From contig CM032662.1 in the NCBI GenBank assembly GCA_019095985.1, positions 17,242,859 to 17,306,858 on the forward strand: a stretch of 64,000 nucleotides of DNA, given 5' to 3'. Each line of letters starts with the position of its first letter. Position 1 is the stretch's first letter. Both the position numbers and the translations under genes were made by a program. This document shows positions 23,201 to 35,169 of the stretch, piece after piece. The DNA is from Streblospio benedicti. Its lineage: Eukaryota > Annelida > Polychaeta > Spionida > Spionidae. The notes under the pieces were generated by a model. It made no database searches, was not told the origin of the DNA, and saw nothing but the letters and a program-made list of their open reading frames with translations.

Positions 23201-25953
23201 CCAGCACCCAGACTTCTTGCATGGGGGCAGTCACGGCGCTGGAATCCCAGAAGCCAGCAGGTCAATGTGAGGTCTCAACATTACAGTGTAGTGATATTTA
23301 ACATACTGCTAATTTTGAATCAGGCTCACAAGGCAGCAACTGGTAAATATTATAGCCCGGACTAAAGCTTTGGGAATAATACTAGTTAAAAATTTAAGAG
23401 AATTTAGAATTATCATATACCTAACATGTAATGCGCGATAGCATAAAGAATGGACTGCTACTATGCGTAATGCGGTATATTGTACACATTTCAGGCACAT
23501 ATATTGTTGAACATTACCGTGAAAAGCCGTCTGCTGAGTCTCGAGAACGAGGTCATGATGTCACATTTGATGAGTTCGCACGATTCGTTGGCAACAAAAA
23601 TGAAACGTTCTTCCAAAGATGGGACAGGTAGGCACGTTGCTTCTTAAACATTTGTTTTCTCAATTATATATTTCTTAATGTCTGTACATAATATCTGTGA
23701 CTATTGCAATGTAAGGCATTCTTGCATTTTTTTGCCAATGACTAATTATTGAAGTGTAAAGTATTATTTAAGCTCTTATAGGAAACTATACGTATTGGAA
23801 AATATCTAACATGTGTAAGAAAATTGATAATAATTACCACGGTACCTACAAAAACATTGGACCAAAAGTGACCAACGGGACTTGAACTATCAGGACCAAT
23901 TAGTGATAGCCTTATAGCCAGAAGAAAGAAAATGCGGTTGTCGTTTTTGTTCCACCCATGAGTATCTCACTTGCCAGGACTATGGAAAATGCAGCTACAA
24001 TCCTCTTGCACCCTCCAATAACCTACACCTATTGTGAATAATCAATCAAGAACATCCAACATCCATTCACCGACCCTGGTACAGCCTACTTGTAAACATA
24101 GAGCTTGGTGAAATGATGAATACAAATTCTCATTGAGTTGCCAATCATGTTGACAGATTGGTATGTCTACAAATAGAGCTTTGATGATTTTGACATTAAA
24201 GTAAAATTATTAAGCTGAGATTTATCAAGTAATGATGTGATTGACCAACTGCCGTCAATGATTTTAAAGGAGCCAATTGGAATATAGAAAAGCAATGAGG
24301 TTAAAAGCTGCCCTGAATGGAACCATGTGCTTGGTCTGCTATATAGTCTACAGTCTGAGGACAGATTTATTAGCTGCCATTTTTTCCTACCGATTATGAA
24401 AATGTTATTTTTATCAAATGAGCTGTTAAGACTTATCATTATTACATATATATGTGTGTATGTTTCATAACCCACTACCATAATTCAGTATTGATAATAA
24501 GACGAATGGTGTTTTGTCTGGTTATTTTGATGGATATAAAGTTGTTCGACAGGGCAATGTCATTAGTCCAAATCTGTACAATATATTTGTCAATGTTATT
24601 ACTGATTGTAATCGCAACTTTACATCCAGGACTGATCCAGGACCCAATCCGGAACAGAACACTTGCTAAAACACCAATAAGTCGATCAGATTTAATAGAA
24701 AAATGAACTGTAATGATCATCACATAAATTACTATTAAATACAGCACTAAATCTGGGATTAATCTGGCACCTAATCCAGGACCAAACACTTGATGAAATG
24801 CCTAAACATCAATCAGATTTCATAGAAAACTGAACTATAATGACCATCAAGCTAAATACTATCAAATCCTGGACAAAACACTGATTAAAACATGTGACGC
24901 AATACGGGTTCTAATGCACAAGACCTCACCTGTCTATCGAGCATATACCTATACTTGTTACCTTGTAATATATTATTTAATAATGAGAACACACATACCA
25001 ACCAACTGCTGTGACACTGCCAGGACTACACCATACCAACCATTGATTTCATGTAGGATCACGTTCCGCTTTGGTTACGCTTGGTGCTAGGTTTTAGGAG
25101 ATACAGATTAACACTGATGTAGATCATTATTATGACATACCACTAGTCTCTAGCCATATGACATGCCATGATCCTCCTACATAAATGTATATACATATAT
25201 ATTGCAGGTAATAAGTTTATAGATTTTGATTGTGTTGATCACTTTCAGACATTGGGCCAAACAGTTCTACACATGTTGTCCGTGCATGATCAAATATGAC
25301 TACATCTCGAAAATAGAGACGCTTGCAGAAGACTCTAAAGAAATCATCCAGCGGATAGTTCCTGGAGCGGATATAACACTCCCCAGGTAATGATGGCCTC
25401 AGATAGGAAGATGAGAGATGGTATTATGTTACAAAAATCTACCATACCAATGCCACTTCACCTTTTTCCAAAAAGTGTTTCTTAGACATTTGCAGCCATT
25501 TTCATCTAAAATGTAACTTATTAATTGACTTTGAAATACAATACAAATTGGAAATACAGGTGACAGCTTAATATAACATCTGTAATCAATAATAATAGTA
25601 ATAGTTTACCATTCTCTACTGTTTATTATGAATCTACCTACTGTCACTAACCTACATTCGATCTGTAATCAAATTTAGTGGGTGAATGATATAAAACATT
25701 CATTTGGAGACAGTATAAAATTTTAAAAAAAGATAATCTTTTTTAAATATTTTTTCCTTCTAGGTCCAATGTGATGAACCTCGAGGCGGAGTCTCTGCGT
25801 GTACAGAAAAAGTTCAAGTTGATCAAGGATCAGACACTGAAGGACTTGCTGATCCACTACATCACGGATCTCAACATGTTCGGATACGGCATTGACGATA
25901 ACCGCAAGATCTTCTGTAATAGTGGAGGGGATGGTGAAGATGCTTGCTGTTAG
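20290..25953 (+). CDS. carbohydrate sulfotransferase (CHST8-14/HNK-1ST family), seven exons, 399 aa
   Basis: Golgi enzyme expected to transfer sulfate from PAPS to a glycan such as chondroitin, dermatan or HNK-1. Exons: 20290-20548, 21349-21524, 22028-22150, 22580-22760, 23495-23627, 25249-25386, 25764-25953; all have GT/AG borders and matching phases, and total 1200 nt. The ATG sits in a good context (GCAGCCATGG). Residues 46-65 form a single signal anchor ([20 protein letters not shown]), giving type II topology. The 5'-phosphosulfate loop is [12 protein letters not shown] (149-160) and the 3'-phosphate loop is [17 protein letters not shown] (216-232). [20 protein letters not shown] (292-311) and DLNMFGYG near the C-terminus are family signatures. 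Length is normal. NIT in exon 3 is a possible N-glycosylation site. Exons 2-4 are much GC-richer than exons 5-6. The substrate cannot be told from sequence. Confidence 0.93.
20878..21010 (+). mobile_element. pogo/Tigger-like MITE fragment in sulfotransferase intron 1
   Basis: ACAGTAAAACCTCGTTATTT at the left resembles the typical Tigger/pogo terminus (CAGTnnAACCTC). The inner part has TCTCGAA-type repeats. The right end is not clear. Confidence 0.35.
21558..21720 (+). mobile_element. Tigger-like MITE in sulfotransferase intron 2
   Basis: Begins TACAGTAGAATTTCTCTACT shortly after the exon 2 donor and carries the GGTCTAAATGGAG, TTTATGGAGGTTCC and ATAGAGGTTTTC segments shared with the copies at 25955 and 51335. 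Confidence 0.4.
21961..22027 (+). promoter_or_regulatory. tandemly duplicated 3' splice site before sulfotransferase exon 3
   Basis: TTAACCCTTTCCCTCCCACTACAGGTGCT-like sequence occurs twice, 43 bases apart. The second copy gives the acceptor used in the gene model (exon start 22028). The first copy would start the exon at 21985. The 43-base difference is not a multiple of three and the frame then meets TGA within 19 codons. Confidence 0.7.
22184..22294. repeat. hairpin (MITE-like) in sulfotransferase intron 3
   Basis: GGTATAC, then GATTTACAAACACTATAC, are mirrored by GTATAGTGTTTGTAAATC and then GTATACC across a spacer of about 20 bp. Outermost are TGGGAG and ACTCCCA. This fits a small palindromic MITE. 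Confidence 0.65.
22811..22899 (-). repeat. tRNA-derived SINE piece in sulfotransferase intron 4
   Basis: On the minus strand an A-box-like GGTCTAGGGGTAAGACGCC and a B-box-like GTGAGTTTGAGTCCACGGCC are spaced as in the copy at 775-868 and share the GACCGGTCTG-type segment between them. Confidence 0.5.
24630..24890 (+). repeat. two-copy tandem repeat, ~125 bp unit, in sulfotransferase intron 5
   Basis: Paired segments are CCAATCCGGAACAGAACACT with CTAATCCAGGACCAAACACT, and AATAGAAAAATGAACTGTAA with CATAGAAAACTGAACTATAA, offset by about 125 bp. There is no coding sense. Confidence 0.55.
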
Positions 25954-25954
25954 A

Positions 25955-26143
25955 TACTGTAGAACCACCTGTAGAACCACCTGAGGACTGGGTCACCAGT
26001 GGTCTCATTAGGAGGGTGATCGTTTTATGGAGGTCTGTGTTGGTCTTTATATGAAGCTTTTGGGAAATACACGTGTGGTATTTGTTATAGAGGTTGTCAC
26101 TGGTCCGTTTGTAGAGGTGGTCTTTGTTAGAGGTTCTACTGTA
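25955..26143 (+). mobile_element. Tigger-like MITE starting 1 bp after the sulfotransferase stop codon
   Basis: TACTGTAGAACCACCT at the left and AGGTTCTACTGTA at the right are terminal inverted repeats bounded by TA. The stop codon TAG is at 25951-25953. The sequence GAACCACCTG is duplicated at the left end. The 3' UTR of the gene therefore begins inside the element. Confidence 0.65.
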
Positions 26144-29100
26144 TTCAGTTACAAAAATCTCATTTTCATGTACGGAAACATAAAAAAGTCATGCAGGTTA
26201 CAGCGTAATATGAATATTAGCTGCCATTCTACTCAAGATGACTACCCTATATGGGGGGCTTTATAAGGAAGTGGGGCGTCGTAAAAAAAAGGCAAAAAAA
26301 CAGGGATGTTGGGGAAAACGGCAACAAAAGATATGTGTGATTTCATAGAAGTGATATGTGGGAAAAATGCCTTAAACGTTGTTTGATGTGAGAACAAAGG
26401 TAAAAAATAGGGATGTGCGCAATAAGGTTAAAAAATTAAAGATGTGGGATTTCTTGACCCGTTAAAAATTCCACCCTACTGTGATGTAACAATGTCACGT
26501 TGATTAAGTGAGAAAATTGTTATGGTAAACATTTTGTTTTGTGCATATTATTCTTACTTGTAATATGCATTTCTCGTTTTGTTTTAGGTTTTTACAGGAG
26601 ATGCTTATCAGCATCTTAAGTTATTGTACTAAATTTAGACAATTATGTTTTTCTTTTATCAAGATTATGCTGTATCAGGGGGTGTATAAGTTTTACATCA
26701 TATCAAACGGTTTGCTCATCTCTAATTGCGGGCTAGTCAAACCAATCACATAGTATAAAACATGATACCTGTAGGTTTTCAACTGTGTGCTAGATATCTG
26801 TATGTGGTTTATGCCTTATTTGAGACTTGATGTTTTTTATATACATGAGTTCAATTATCACTTAATTGATCCGTCTTCAAATCTTCACACTTTTCTTAAT
26901 TATTCATGTAGTATAGGCATATGGTAGAGATGCTAGGACGTATTCTAGTCGTCAAAAATATCTCAACCTAATTTATTTTTACATAGTACTTCCCATTCCA
27001 TTTGATAGATATTCTGAATTGTACATGAATTTTAACAATGTAGAGAAACAGATACACGCTAATTTACAAACTATACCTAAATGATTACTTTTATATAGCC
27101 TCCCTAAATGTTCTGGAGTTAGGATATCATTATGTAAAATGTACCTAGATAGAACATTATGCCAGCTGCATGTATGTACTAAGAGTACCTGCACTTATTA
27201 TATGAGACACTCATGATGTAAATGTCATGTTTATCCAGAAGTCTGCTAATAGTACAAAATCTAAATGGTGCATATTGTATCAAACAATAACTAAGTTAAT
27301 AAATTTGACAACACATTTTCCACCAAACAGCACAGTGTCAAATTGTATTTCATCAATTCATTAAAACTGTCTTATAATGTATGATGACTATTATCTGTGG
27401 GATATGTACCATGTCTGTGATTTTGTTGTGTGAGTGGTTGTGTACATAAGTTACTTCTGATAAAATTATATACAAAGACTTAACATTGAGGGGAATTTGT
27501 GTGATTGTTTTGTTAATCACCATGTGTGAAGCTTTGAAACTAAAAGGATTGCAATTCTTGCCATCATTTATCTGACAATTAGCTAACATTTCTTTTTTCT
27601 TATAAATGAATTGATGATTGATGTATTGCTGTATGAGTGATATTCATGTGTAAAACGATCTGGTGCATCTTTTTGTGATGATTTCTCAAATTTGAAAAGT
27701 GTGCTTACTACACCTAAGAACACTGAATGCATTTATGTGCCGTGTATATGTTGTTTTACGATCATAATAAAAATATGTCTTAATTGTATCGACGTGTCGT
27801 ATCATTATCTTTAGGTAGTAGTCTTTCAGAAAAATAACTAGACAAAGGTCATCCATAATGCAAACGTGTGTTTGGCACAACCTTATAGAAATAAAGCAAT
27901 ATCACAATGATTTTCCGTCCTAAACGCAGTACAAACTCAGCGTATATGTGGTATTCTATTAAGTTACGTGCATTTATGTATTATATAATACAATATTGAA
28001 AACAAGCAATCGCAACACCCTGAGACGAGTGTGAGGCGAGTGCCACCCTCGCCCTCAATGGAAGGTAGGCCGTAATTTGCACACATCTGCAGTGCTTGGC
28101 CGGCGGTGAAATAGGGGTATTAGAATATGAAATGACCCAGGTGGGGCTCGAACTCACAACCTCATGGTTCTGACATCAGGAACATACCATTATCTCAAGC
28201 TGCATAAGGTGCACTCATACATCCTACACAAAACTTCAACTCACCTACAATCGTGATGTAATTGTCTTCGTTTGTCACTGCCATGTCTAATCGGTCGACA
28301 TTTAATAGTAGTTGGAAAGACTGGGGCCAAGCCGAGAGGCCACCCGAGCTGGGACAATTGCTGGACGATTGAGAGACGATATTAGGCGATTTGCTATCGA
28401 TTATCGATTTACCAATAACCGATTGGGAAATTCCCAACTTTCCCATCTAGGACGATTAAATTTAATATAATTTTTGAATACGCAGGAAACACTAAAGATT
28501 ACCGCCGAGGGACGGGACGAGTATGAACGATTGTTATGTGGCTTGCTTGCGGCAGTAAGTGTGCCTGCTCGTAGCCCGGCTACCCAGCCCAATCTGGCTG
28601 AAGTGCGGACGAGTAGGGACGATTCGGGACGAGCACGGGCGAGTGGTCGATTTACGTGAGAATTCACAATCAACCACAATTGGCGCTCTGTTAATGGGGA
28701 GTGAAATGGAGGTGATACACGTAAAGCTACGAGAGCCGAGGGTGCTAAAACGTCATTATAAAATCCCGTCGTGAAACTTAGTAGTTTGGAATATTAGCTC
28801 TGCGAGTACTCCGCTAGCCCCCAGCCGACAAAATTCATATCTGCTACTGTTATTTGCCATTGCTAATTTCCCGACCCGGCTATTCGTGTCCTTAAACTAC
28901 ATTTTCATAATGGTCTAATTGATCTTGTTGTGTGTCAAAACAATAACCAACTTGTCGATGTACATTAAACTGTATGCAGACAGTAAAGTAACGCCCCACT
29001 AATAGACATACGAATATAGACTTTTAGATTGTTGAATGACAGCAAGTCAATGTAAACGTATTTAATATGGGTCCTTTGTTCGTTTACTGGAGAGAGGATT

Positions 29101-29180
29101 CTTTGTGGAAGTCAGCAATCTGGCAAACATCAGATCTGTGAGCCGAGACAGGTATTATTACACCAATAGTCTTTTTTTAC
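26144..29180 (+). other. sulfotransferase 3' flank and intergenic repeats
   Basis: AATAAA-type signals occur near 27768 and 27890 and could end a long 3' UTR, but there are many A-rich stretches. 26260-26470 is a low-complexity patch (GGGATGTG and GATGTGGG motifs). 28340-28650 has repeated GGACGA motifs. I see no gene. Confidence 0.35.
28130..28206 (-). repeat. tRNA-derived SINE piece
   Basis: On the minus strand GAGATAATGGTATGTTCCTG (A-box-like) is followed by GTTGTGAGTTCGAGCCCCAC (B box) and CTGGGTC, as in a tRNA 3' half. The anticodon arm is degenerate. Confidence 0.5.
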
Positions 29181-29189
29181 AGTGGCACT

Positions 29190-29765
29190 GTCAACATATT
29201 ATTGCGACGCTTCAGCACCTGAAGCATAAAGTCTTGTGTTTCGTACGTTTGTAACTAACTAACTAACTATCTAACTGACTGACTAACAACGTATGTCTCC
29301 GGAGAAACTAGAGTGTTTACCGATGAACCGGTTTCATTTACTCAACTATGAGGTATGAGGCAACACCGAAGTGATTCGATTTTGGGCACGTTGCCAATTA
29401 AAGTGTGGTTTCTACAGGGCTATTTATGGTCCAATTTCAACATTCTAACTAGTATTGAATGCACAATCATGAATCAATAATTCAGCAGCAGCAAAAAGTC
29501 TACTTGGTGCTGTTCGCTATTTGCTGCTGCCAGCAAATTAATATTTAGCATGGCAGAGTCAATGTACTATAGTAGACAGTGGCACTTGTGGATATTGCAT
29601 TGTATTGATCACTGCTGTAAATTCATTCTGAGAGTTTCTCCTCAAATTCATAATGGTCTTAATTGTAGAGTATACATCGTTTCAGTATATATCTTGATTG
29701 CCCATAAGTCAACTTTGTTCTAGCAACACTGTGCTCTTTGACCACTTTTGATATAGTGTTGTAAT
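29190..29765 (+). repeat. dispersed repeat family C, copy 1
   Basis: Carries ACCGATGAACCGGTTTCATT, AAGTGATTCGATTTTGGGCA and, at the end, AGTATATATCTTGATTGCCC then CACTTTTGATATAG. The same blocks in the same order occur at 31490-32040, and the second half at 47372-47668. It begins near GCGACGCTTCAGC. It has a short CTAA microsatellite that is CTATGTAA in copy 2. No coding. Confidence 0.65.
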
Positions 29766-30542
29766 GCTTATACTTGCTTTTGACCGCAGCTGGTAGACGG
29801 TAAAATATGACTGGCCTTTAATTATTACTGTTCATAGGTTACCTTAATGTAAATTGTGACCCATTTCCCTTTGATGAGCGCGGTCAACTGCACAGTGAGT
29901 AAAACCAGGTCTTGTTACCCCTAGAGGGTCCCATGAATGGCTGCACGATGCCCTCTGGTGACAGGAAAGTCACCCACTTCTCTGTATCTCCCGTCTACTG
30001 AGCTCCTTGTCACTTGCAAGTGAGTGGGGATTCCGGCAAGAGCACCACGTATACCTATGTGCAGATTAGTACAATGTGCAATAAAGTTAGGATGTTTTAT
30101 ACCTTTGTTACTGTTTTGGTGTTTGGGAAACCATGTTTTGCACAATGTGAGTATTAGTTTTTGTTTGCTATTTTTTTTCCATTTCTTCCAAACAGTTTAG
30201 TTGGTTGTTTTCAAAATAGCTAAGTGTTCAGTGGGCGTTTCATCCAGTTAATGGTTGATTTGTTTGTTTATGAAAAGTAGAAAGTTTATCTAGCATTTAC
30301 TCTCAGTCAGTAGATCAGCACTTAGAAACTTAACCGTGTAATTGATATCATTATATATTATCATAATGACATAGTCATAGTACGGGCATGCGTGTGTATG
30401 ATGGACAGGATCCCGGCTTTTGATGCTGTATGTTGAAATGCAAGAAATTTTGTGGAGGGTATCTATAGCCTCGAAGGAGAAACATACGAAAAAGTATTTA
30501 CAAAGTTTTTACCGCTCACTCTACCTCTACCCTAACCCCCAG

Positions 30543-33500
30543 CGTACCTGGAACACTTGCTTGGCTCGTGGCCGCTGGCGACTGACGCCGTCGAAGTGTC
30601 GGGCCGCGTGCCACCAGGCGTCGTGCAGGCAGACGTCACTTTTTCCGCCGGTGGAAAGGGTGTCTTCAGCACAGCAGCTACCTTCTCACCGCAGTTAGCA
30701 GACACCTACATAGCACCCATAGAGGTGGGCGTTGTTTTCACTGATTATAATGTAGGAATTGACCACGAGATTGGAGTGTCAATGGTAGGAATTGACCACG
30801 AGATTGGAGTGTCAATCGCAAAATTGAGCTTGCTGACGTCTGATTTACCCGAACGAAGACGTCAGCATGCTCAATTTTGCGATTGACCCGACAATCGAGT
30901 GGTCAATCACCATTCTATCATGACTAAAATCCATTTTCATGATTTTATTTTAAAATAAATCATATTATAACATTCAACATTCAAGTCAATTTCGTTTGTT
31001 TTGAGCTCGCGGAGACGTCAATTCCTACAGTTTTGAGCGCGCGGAGGCGTTAGTCTAAACTGTTGCACTCCGCTCAGCATGAACACGCCTTACTACGTCA
31101 GCGGCTGTATTGATATTGTGAGGAGTTTAGACTAACGCCGTGGTTTTTTTTTGGGAGCGTGCTTTCCATCGCAAAATTAAGCACGGAGATTGACCAATCA
31201 GCGTGGGTTATTGGCGGTGATTTTTGCACGGAATGATAGAATTCAAGATTGTCACGACAATCGAGTGGTCAAATACCATTTTATCATGACTAAAATCCAC
31301 ACTAAATGAGTGTATGATTCGTTTTTATTTTGAAATAAATCATATCATAACGGTCTCATTGTCATTTGACCGTGCGACGTCAGCAGCTGTATAGAAAGCG
31401 TGACGGTACTAGCATAGTGTTGACTGTGGTCCGTGACGTCGCATGGTTGAGTTGATTTTACCAAATGAAAATGTCCTTATTCACTTTTGATAATTGCGTC
31501 GCTTCAGCTCAGCTGCTGAATCAAGCAAATTGTGTTTGGTTCGTTTGTAACTATGTAACTATGTAACTATGTAACTATGTATGTCTCTGGACAGGCTAGA
31601 GGGCGTACCGATGAACCGATTTCGTTCAAACTTTACACAACTATGAGGTTTGAGCCGACACCGAAGTGATTCGATTTTGGGCAATCTGCCAATTAAACTG
31701 TGGTTTCTAGAAGCCCATTCATGATATTCTTACTGATATTCAATGCAATTAAGGCACCAAGAAAAATCCATATTCCAACCCATGCAGCAAATATTGAATA
31801 TTGGGTTTGAAACTGATATTGATTAATATCTGTTATTCAAACAGAAACAGTACTATTGTATTGCAACACAAATATCTTTTGCCTGTGTATATTGATTCTC
31901 ATTCATTCTGATGTTTTCTCATCAAATTATTCATTTCTTGATTGTAAAGTATACATCATTTCAGTATATATCTTAATTGCCCATAAGTCAACGTCGTTCT
32001 AGCGACGCAGTGTTCTTTGAACACTTTTGATCTAGTTCATTATTGCAGTGGGGGGTGTTTTTACAAAATGAAAATGTGCTTATTCACAGTTGCTCATTCA
32101 CTATTGCAGTGGGAGTGGTTTTTACTAAATGGAAATGTGCTTCATCGTCAGTCTACTGGAATTTCTTTTATACTTCACATATATTCAGTGCTGTAATAAC
32201 TACCTTTTATTATATAATAATAGCTATAATTTTTGTGGTGATTTGGTTTGTTTTTAATCACATGCCATCTCTTGAACTGCTTACATGCCATCAGAATTAC
32301 GAAAAACTTAGAATTAGGACCTTGGGCATTGAATCCATGCGTATTGGCCTCAAAATCAAGACATATTTCTTCAATCTAGATTTAGTTTAGGCAATAGGCA
32401 TCTGCCCTACAAACACAACTTGAGGATGAGCCTCCTAATTTGATGTTGTGCAGGACATAAATCTACACGATTCTTGTAAAACAAACTACAATAAATGCAT
32501 TACTTTATGGTGCATGGACTTCCGAAAATGAGTAGTGTCAAGTCATGGAAAAAGCATTGTAACTACCCACAGCTGAGGTATGTTGTCGGAACATTGCATA
32601 CAGTAGAACATCAAGTGGCAATTGGAATGTTAGCTTAAAAACATGTGATCATAACTGGAGGTGTGTGAATTGAGCATAGGGCACAACCGGCAACCGGAAA
32701 CTTTGACAATACACTTGTTACTTTTCTACATGTACGGCATGTAATAGAACAAGGCTTATTACTGTACTGGCTCCATGCTGCATTACTACGGATTGACCTC
32801 TGCTTCATATGTTTGCCATGTCAAACTTCAACTACTGCCTAGGTACTACCACAAAAAATTGTGCTTTTGCAGCACAGTTTTTACTTGTCTACATTTTTCA
32901 GTACTTTACCGCATTTGTCCACACACTCTGGATTCATTTCATGCAGAGTTTTTGCAGTGGAAATACAGTACAGAAGGAGTACAGCTGGTTGTACCCTGGG
33001 CTTTTAAGGCTTTGTCTGTTTTCAGATCACACCTGTGGGGACTGAGCTGACCCTGGGTACAGACTTTACGTTCGCAGGCTGGGTGAAGATAACAAGCACC
33101 TCCCAAGAGGGGCCAATTTTCGCCTGGTACAACAGCGCCGAGAAACGCTTGGAGATGAATATCAGGATCGTGGACACAAAGTGAGCATAATGAACATGTT
33201 TTAATTTTTGTACATGTAGATCTACACGCAATGTAAGTAAGGTTGGTCGAACTAAAGTATGGTGTCTTTTAAAAAAGGGTATGTGCATGTTTATTGGGGA
33301 TGGCTCTAATGAGAGGGTCAAGAGATTCCACATCCCTAATTCTGTTTGTCTTATCGTCGGCGGCGATGGCGGAAGAGGCGTGTTCTTTTATTATCGATAA
33401 TAGGATAGGTCCATCTCTTTGATAAGTGAAATAAATAAATGGCCACTACACTGAACACATCAGATAAGTGCTCTTCTTTCAAAGGTTGGCCGGCATGTTG

Positions 33501-33653
33501 CGGTTCTCTGATGGAGGAGAGTTTGAGTGGACATCAATCACTGACTTCTTCATCAACAACATTTGGTGTCACATCGCAGTCGTATTCAACTCTGCCAGCA
33601 ATAAGTTGCTGGTTTATAGGGATGGCGTACAATGCTTCACAAAAACTCCCACT
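30543..33653 (+). CDS. LamG/concanavalin-like jelly-roll protein, three exons, incomplete at both ends
   Basis: Exons 30543-30724, 33026-33180 and 33485-33653 have strong acceptors (ACCCCCAG, TTTTCAG, TCAAAG) and GT donors with agreeing phases; the first needs a phase-1 exon before it and the last ends in phase 0. Translation holds LLGSWPL, then VEVSGRV, VTFSAGGKGVFSTAATF, FTFAGWVKI, PIFAWYN, then DGGEFEWTSITDFFINNIWC and HIAVVFNSASNKLLVYRDG. The order VFSTAATF, TFAGWVK, W.HIAVVF and L.VYRDG is the LamG-type beta-sandwich pattern of secreted or extracellular proteins. The fold is well supported; the protein's identity is not. Remaining exons may lie beyond the LINE, in the gap at 34063, or upstream (see 522-648). 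Confidence 0.75.
30752..31243. mobile_element. foldback element, family B, copy 2, in LamG-gene intron
   Basis: GGAATTGACCACGAGATTGG is present twice in tandem at the left. CAATCGCAAAATTGAGC and its inverted form GCTCAATTTTGCGATTG surround GACGTC. ACCATTCTATCATGACTAAA follows, and GGAATGATAGAAT ends the unit, as in copy 1. It starts 27 bases after the exon donor at 30725. Confidence 0.65.
31244..31480 (+). mobile_element. foldback element, family B, partial copy 3
   Basis: CGAGTGGTCAAATACCATTT, then ATCATGACTAAAATCCACAC, TGAGTGTATGATTCG and AATAAATCATATCATAAC match copy 1 (10000-10075) closely. It directly follows copy 2, so two copies are in tandem. Confidence 0.6.
31490..32040 (+). repeat. 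dispersed repeat family C, copy 2
   Basis: Same blocks as 29190-29765, with ACCGATGAACCGATTTCGTT, TTGGGCAATCTGCCAATTAA and CGTCGTTCTAGCGACGCAGT. Four CTATGTAA units form a short tandem array at about 31551-31583. Confidence 0.65.
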
Positions 33654-34062
33654 GTAAGCAATGCGCATTTCCCCCGACCTATGATACTAGTTATGTCCTC
33701 ATGGAAAGAATGGCTGTGATGATTTATTACATAAATGAAAGTAGAAGTAAAGTATAACTATCATTCCAAATGATTAAAAATGCACAAAAGACTCATACGT
33801 AAATGCCCTACTTATTTGTTTATGGATTTCCATGACTTAATATCTATGGCTTGAGCAGAGCAACAAAATTGTAAAACATCTAATATACTTGGCTCATGCT
33901 AAACTACGTCAGTGTAGTGTGGCTCTTTCAAATGTTAACTGTTGAAATCAGCCTTTAATATATTATCATTTGCACAAATATCAATTAAGAATCTACCAAG
34001 TCAAAGGCAAATGATGCTATATTTGTGTACCTAGGTTTAGTTTGGAATATTTTGAATATAAC

Positions 34063-34162
34063 NNNNNNNNNNNNNNNNNNNNNNNNNNNNNNNNNNNNNN
34101 NNNNNNNNNNNNNNNNNNNNNNNNNNNNNNNNNNNNNNNNNNNNNNNNNNNNNNNNNNNNNN
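34063..34162. other. assembly gap, 100 N
   Basis: Exactly 100 N, so a gap of unknown true length. It lies 410 bp after the last LamG exon seen and may hide a further exon. Confidence 0.99.
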
Positions 34163-34519
34163 AAGCTGTTTCAAACTCAACATGTGTATGAAAGATGCTT
34201 AATTTGAATTATTGTGCTGGAACTAATTTGCCAATGGTTCCGTTAAGTGTAAAGCTGATGAGTAAGTGATTCTTTTTACTTTCTAACAGATAGAACTTAT
34301 ACTCAAACAATATCATAAAATTTTTTTTCTAAAATGTATATTCCTAATATTTGACTTCTGCATAAGGCCATCTGTTAGACTGTAAAATATAACCAATATA
34401 ATTTGCAGTGATTATAACTTATTTTGCTGTATTGTACAATTGGTGAAATGCATAGTAAAATATCTAGTCCGGGGCTCCGTACACCCCACTCCCCCAAAGG
34501 AGTTTTTAAACATGTCTAA

Positions 34520-34771
34520 AAGTCAAAAACAAGTTTTTACTCTAAATTCTTTATCAATCAAGATAAATGCAATTTTATTAAATTTGACCGGGATGACCCC
34601 AGTTTGACCTTGAAGGGAGAGGTCGAAGGTCAAATCTGATGTTTCATTTGAATTCCACATACACATATTCCTATCTATGGTCAATACAAGTTTTTACTCT
34701 AGATTTGTTATTTATTGAGATAAAAAGCAATTTTATGAAATTTTGACCCGATGACCCTTGTTTGACCCCGA
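34520..34771 (+). repeat. two direct repeats, ~160-bp spacing
   Basis: CAAGTTTTTACTCTAAATTC, GCAATTTTATTAAATTTGAC and ATGACCCCAGTTTGACC recur about 160 bases later as CAAGTTTTTACTCTAGATTT, GCAATTTTATGAAATTTTGA and ATGACCCTTGTTTGACC. Confidence 0.6.
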
Positions 34772-35169
34772 AAAATATATTTCAATTATCAAATATTTTT
34801 GGCAAACATCATTTTTCCATAAGAGTAGTATCTAACATACAAAAAACATGTTTGGCGAAAACTCCTGTGTGAACCAGCATATAAATAAAAATATAGTTAT
34901 ATAAAAGATATGTGTTTACCAATTTTTCAGAGTAACTAGAGAAGGACTTAAAATACACTTTGAACTATATCATCTATATATATAAAAGGAAGAGGCGATT
35001 TTGTGTCACAAAAGGCTTTTTAACCACAATACATACAAACTCCAAATTATATATTTAAATCAGGACAACTTGGTGGTCGTTATAATGTCACATTTCAAAC
35101 CAAATAAATTGGTTTTAATGATAAAAACAAGATTTGTTTTATACAAAAAGTCTTGTTAAATAGTGAACA

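Noticed and set aside
28474-28774. Frames in the GGACGA-rich patch
   Set aside because: Driven by the repeated GGACGA motif on both strands; no splice signals or family match.
32775-33050. 91-codon frame just before a LamG exon
   Set aside because: It is read-through from intron sequence in a different frame; the acceptor at 33025 and the LamG motif define the exon in another frame.
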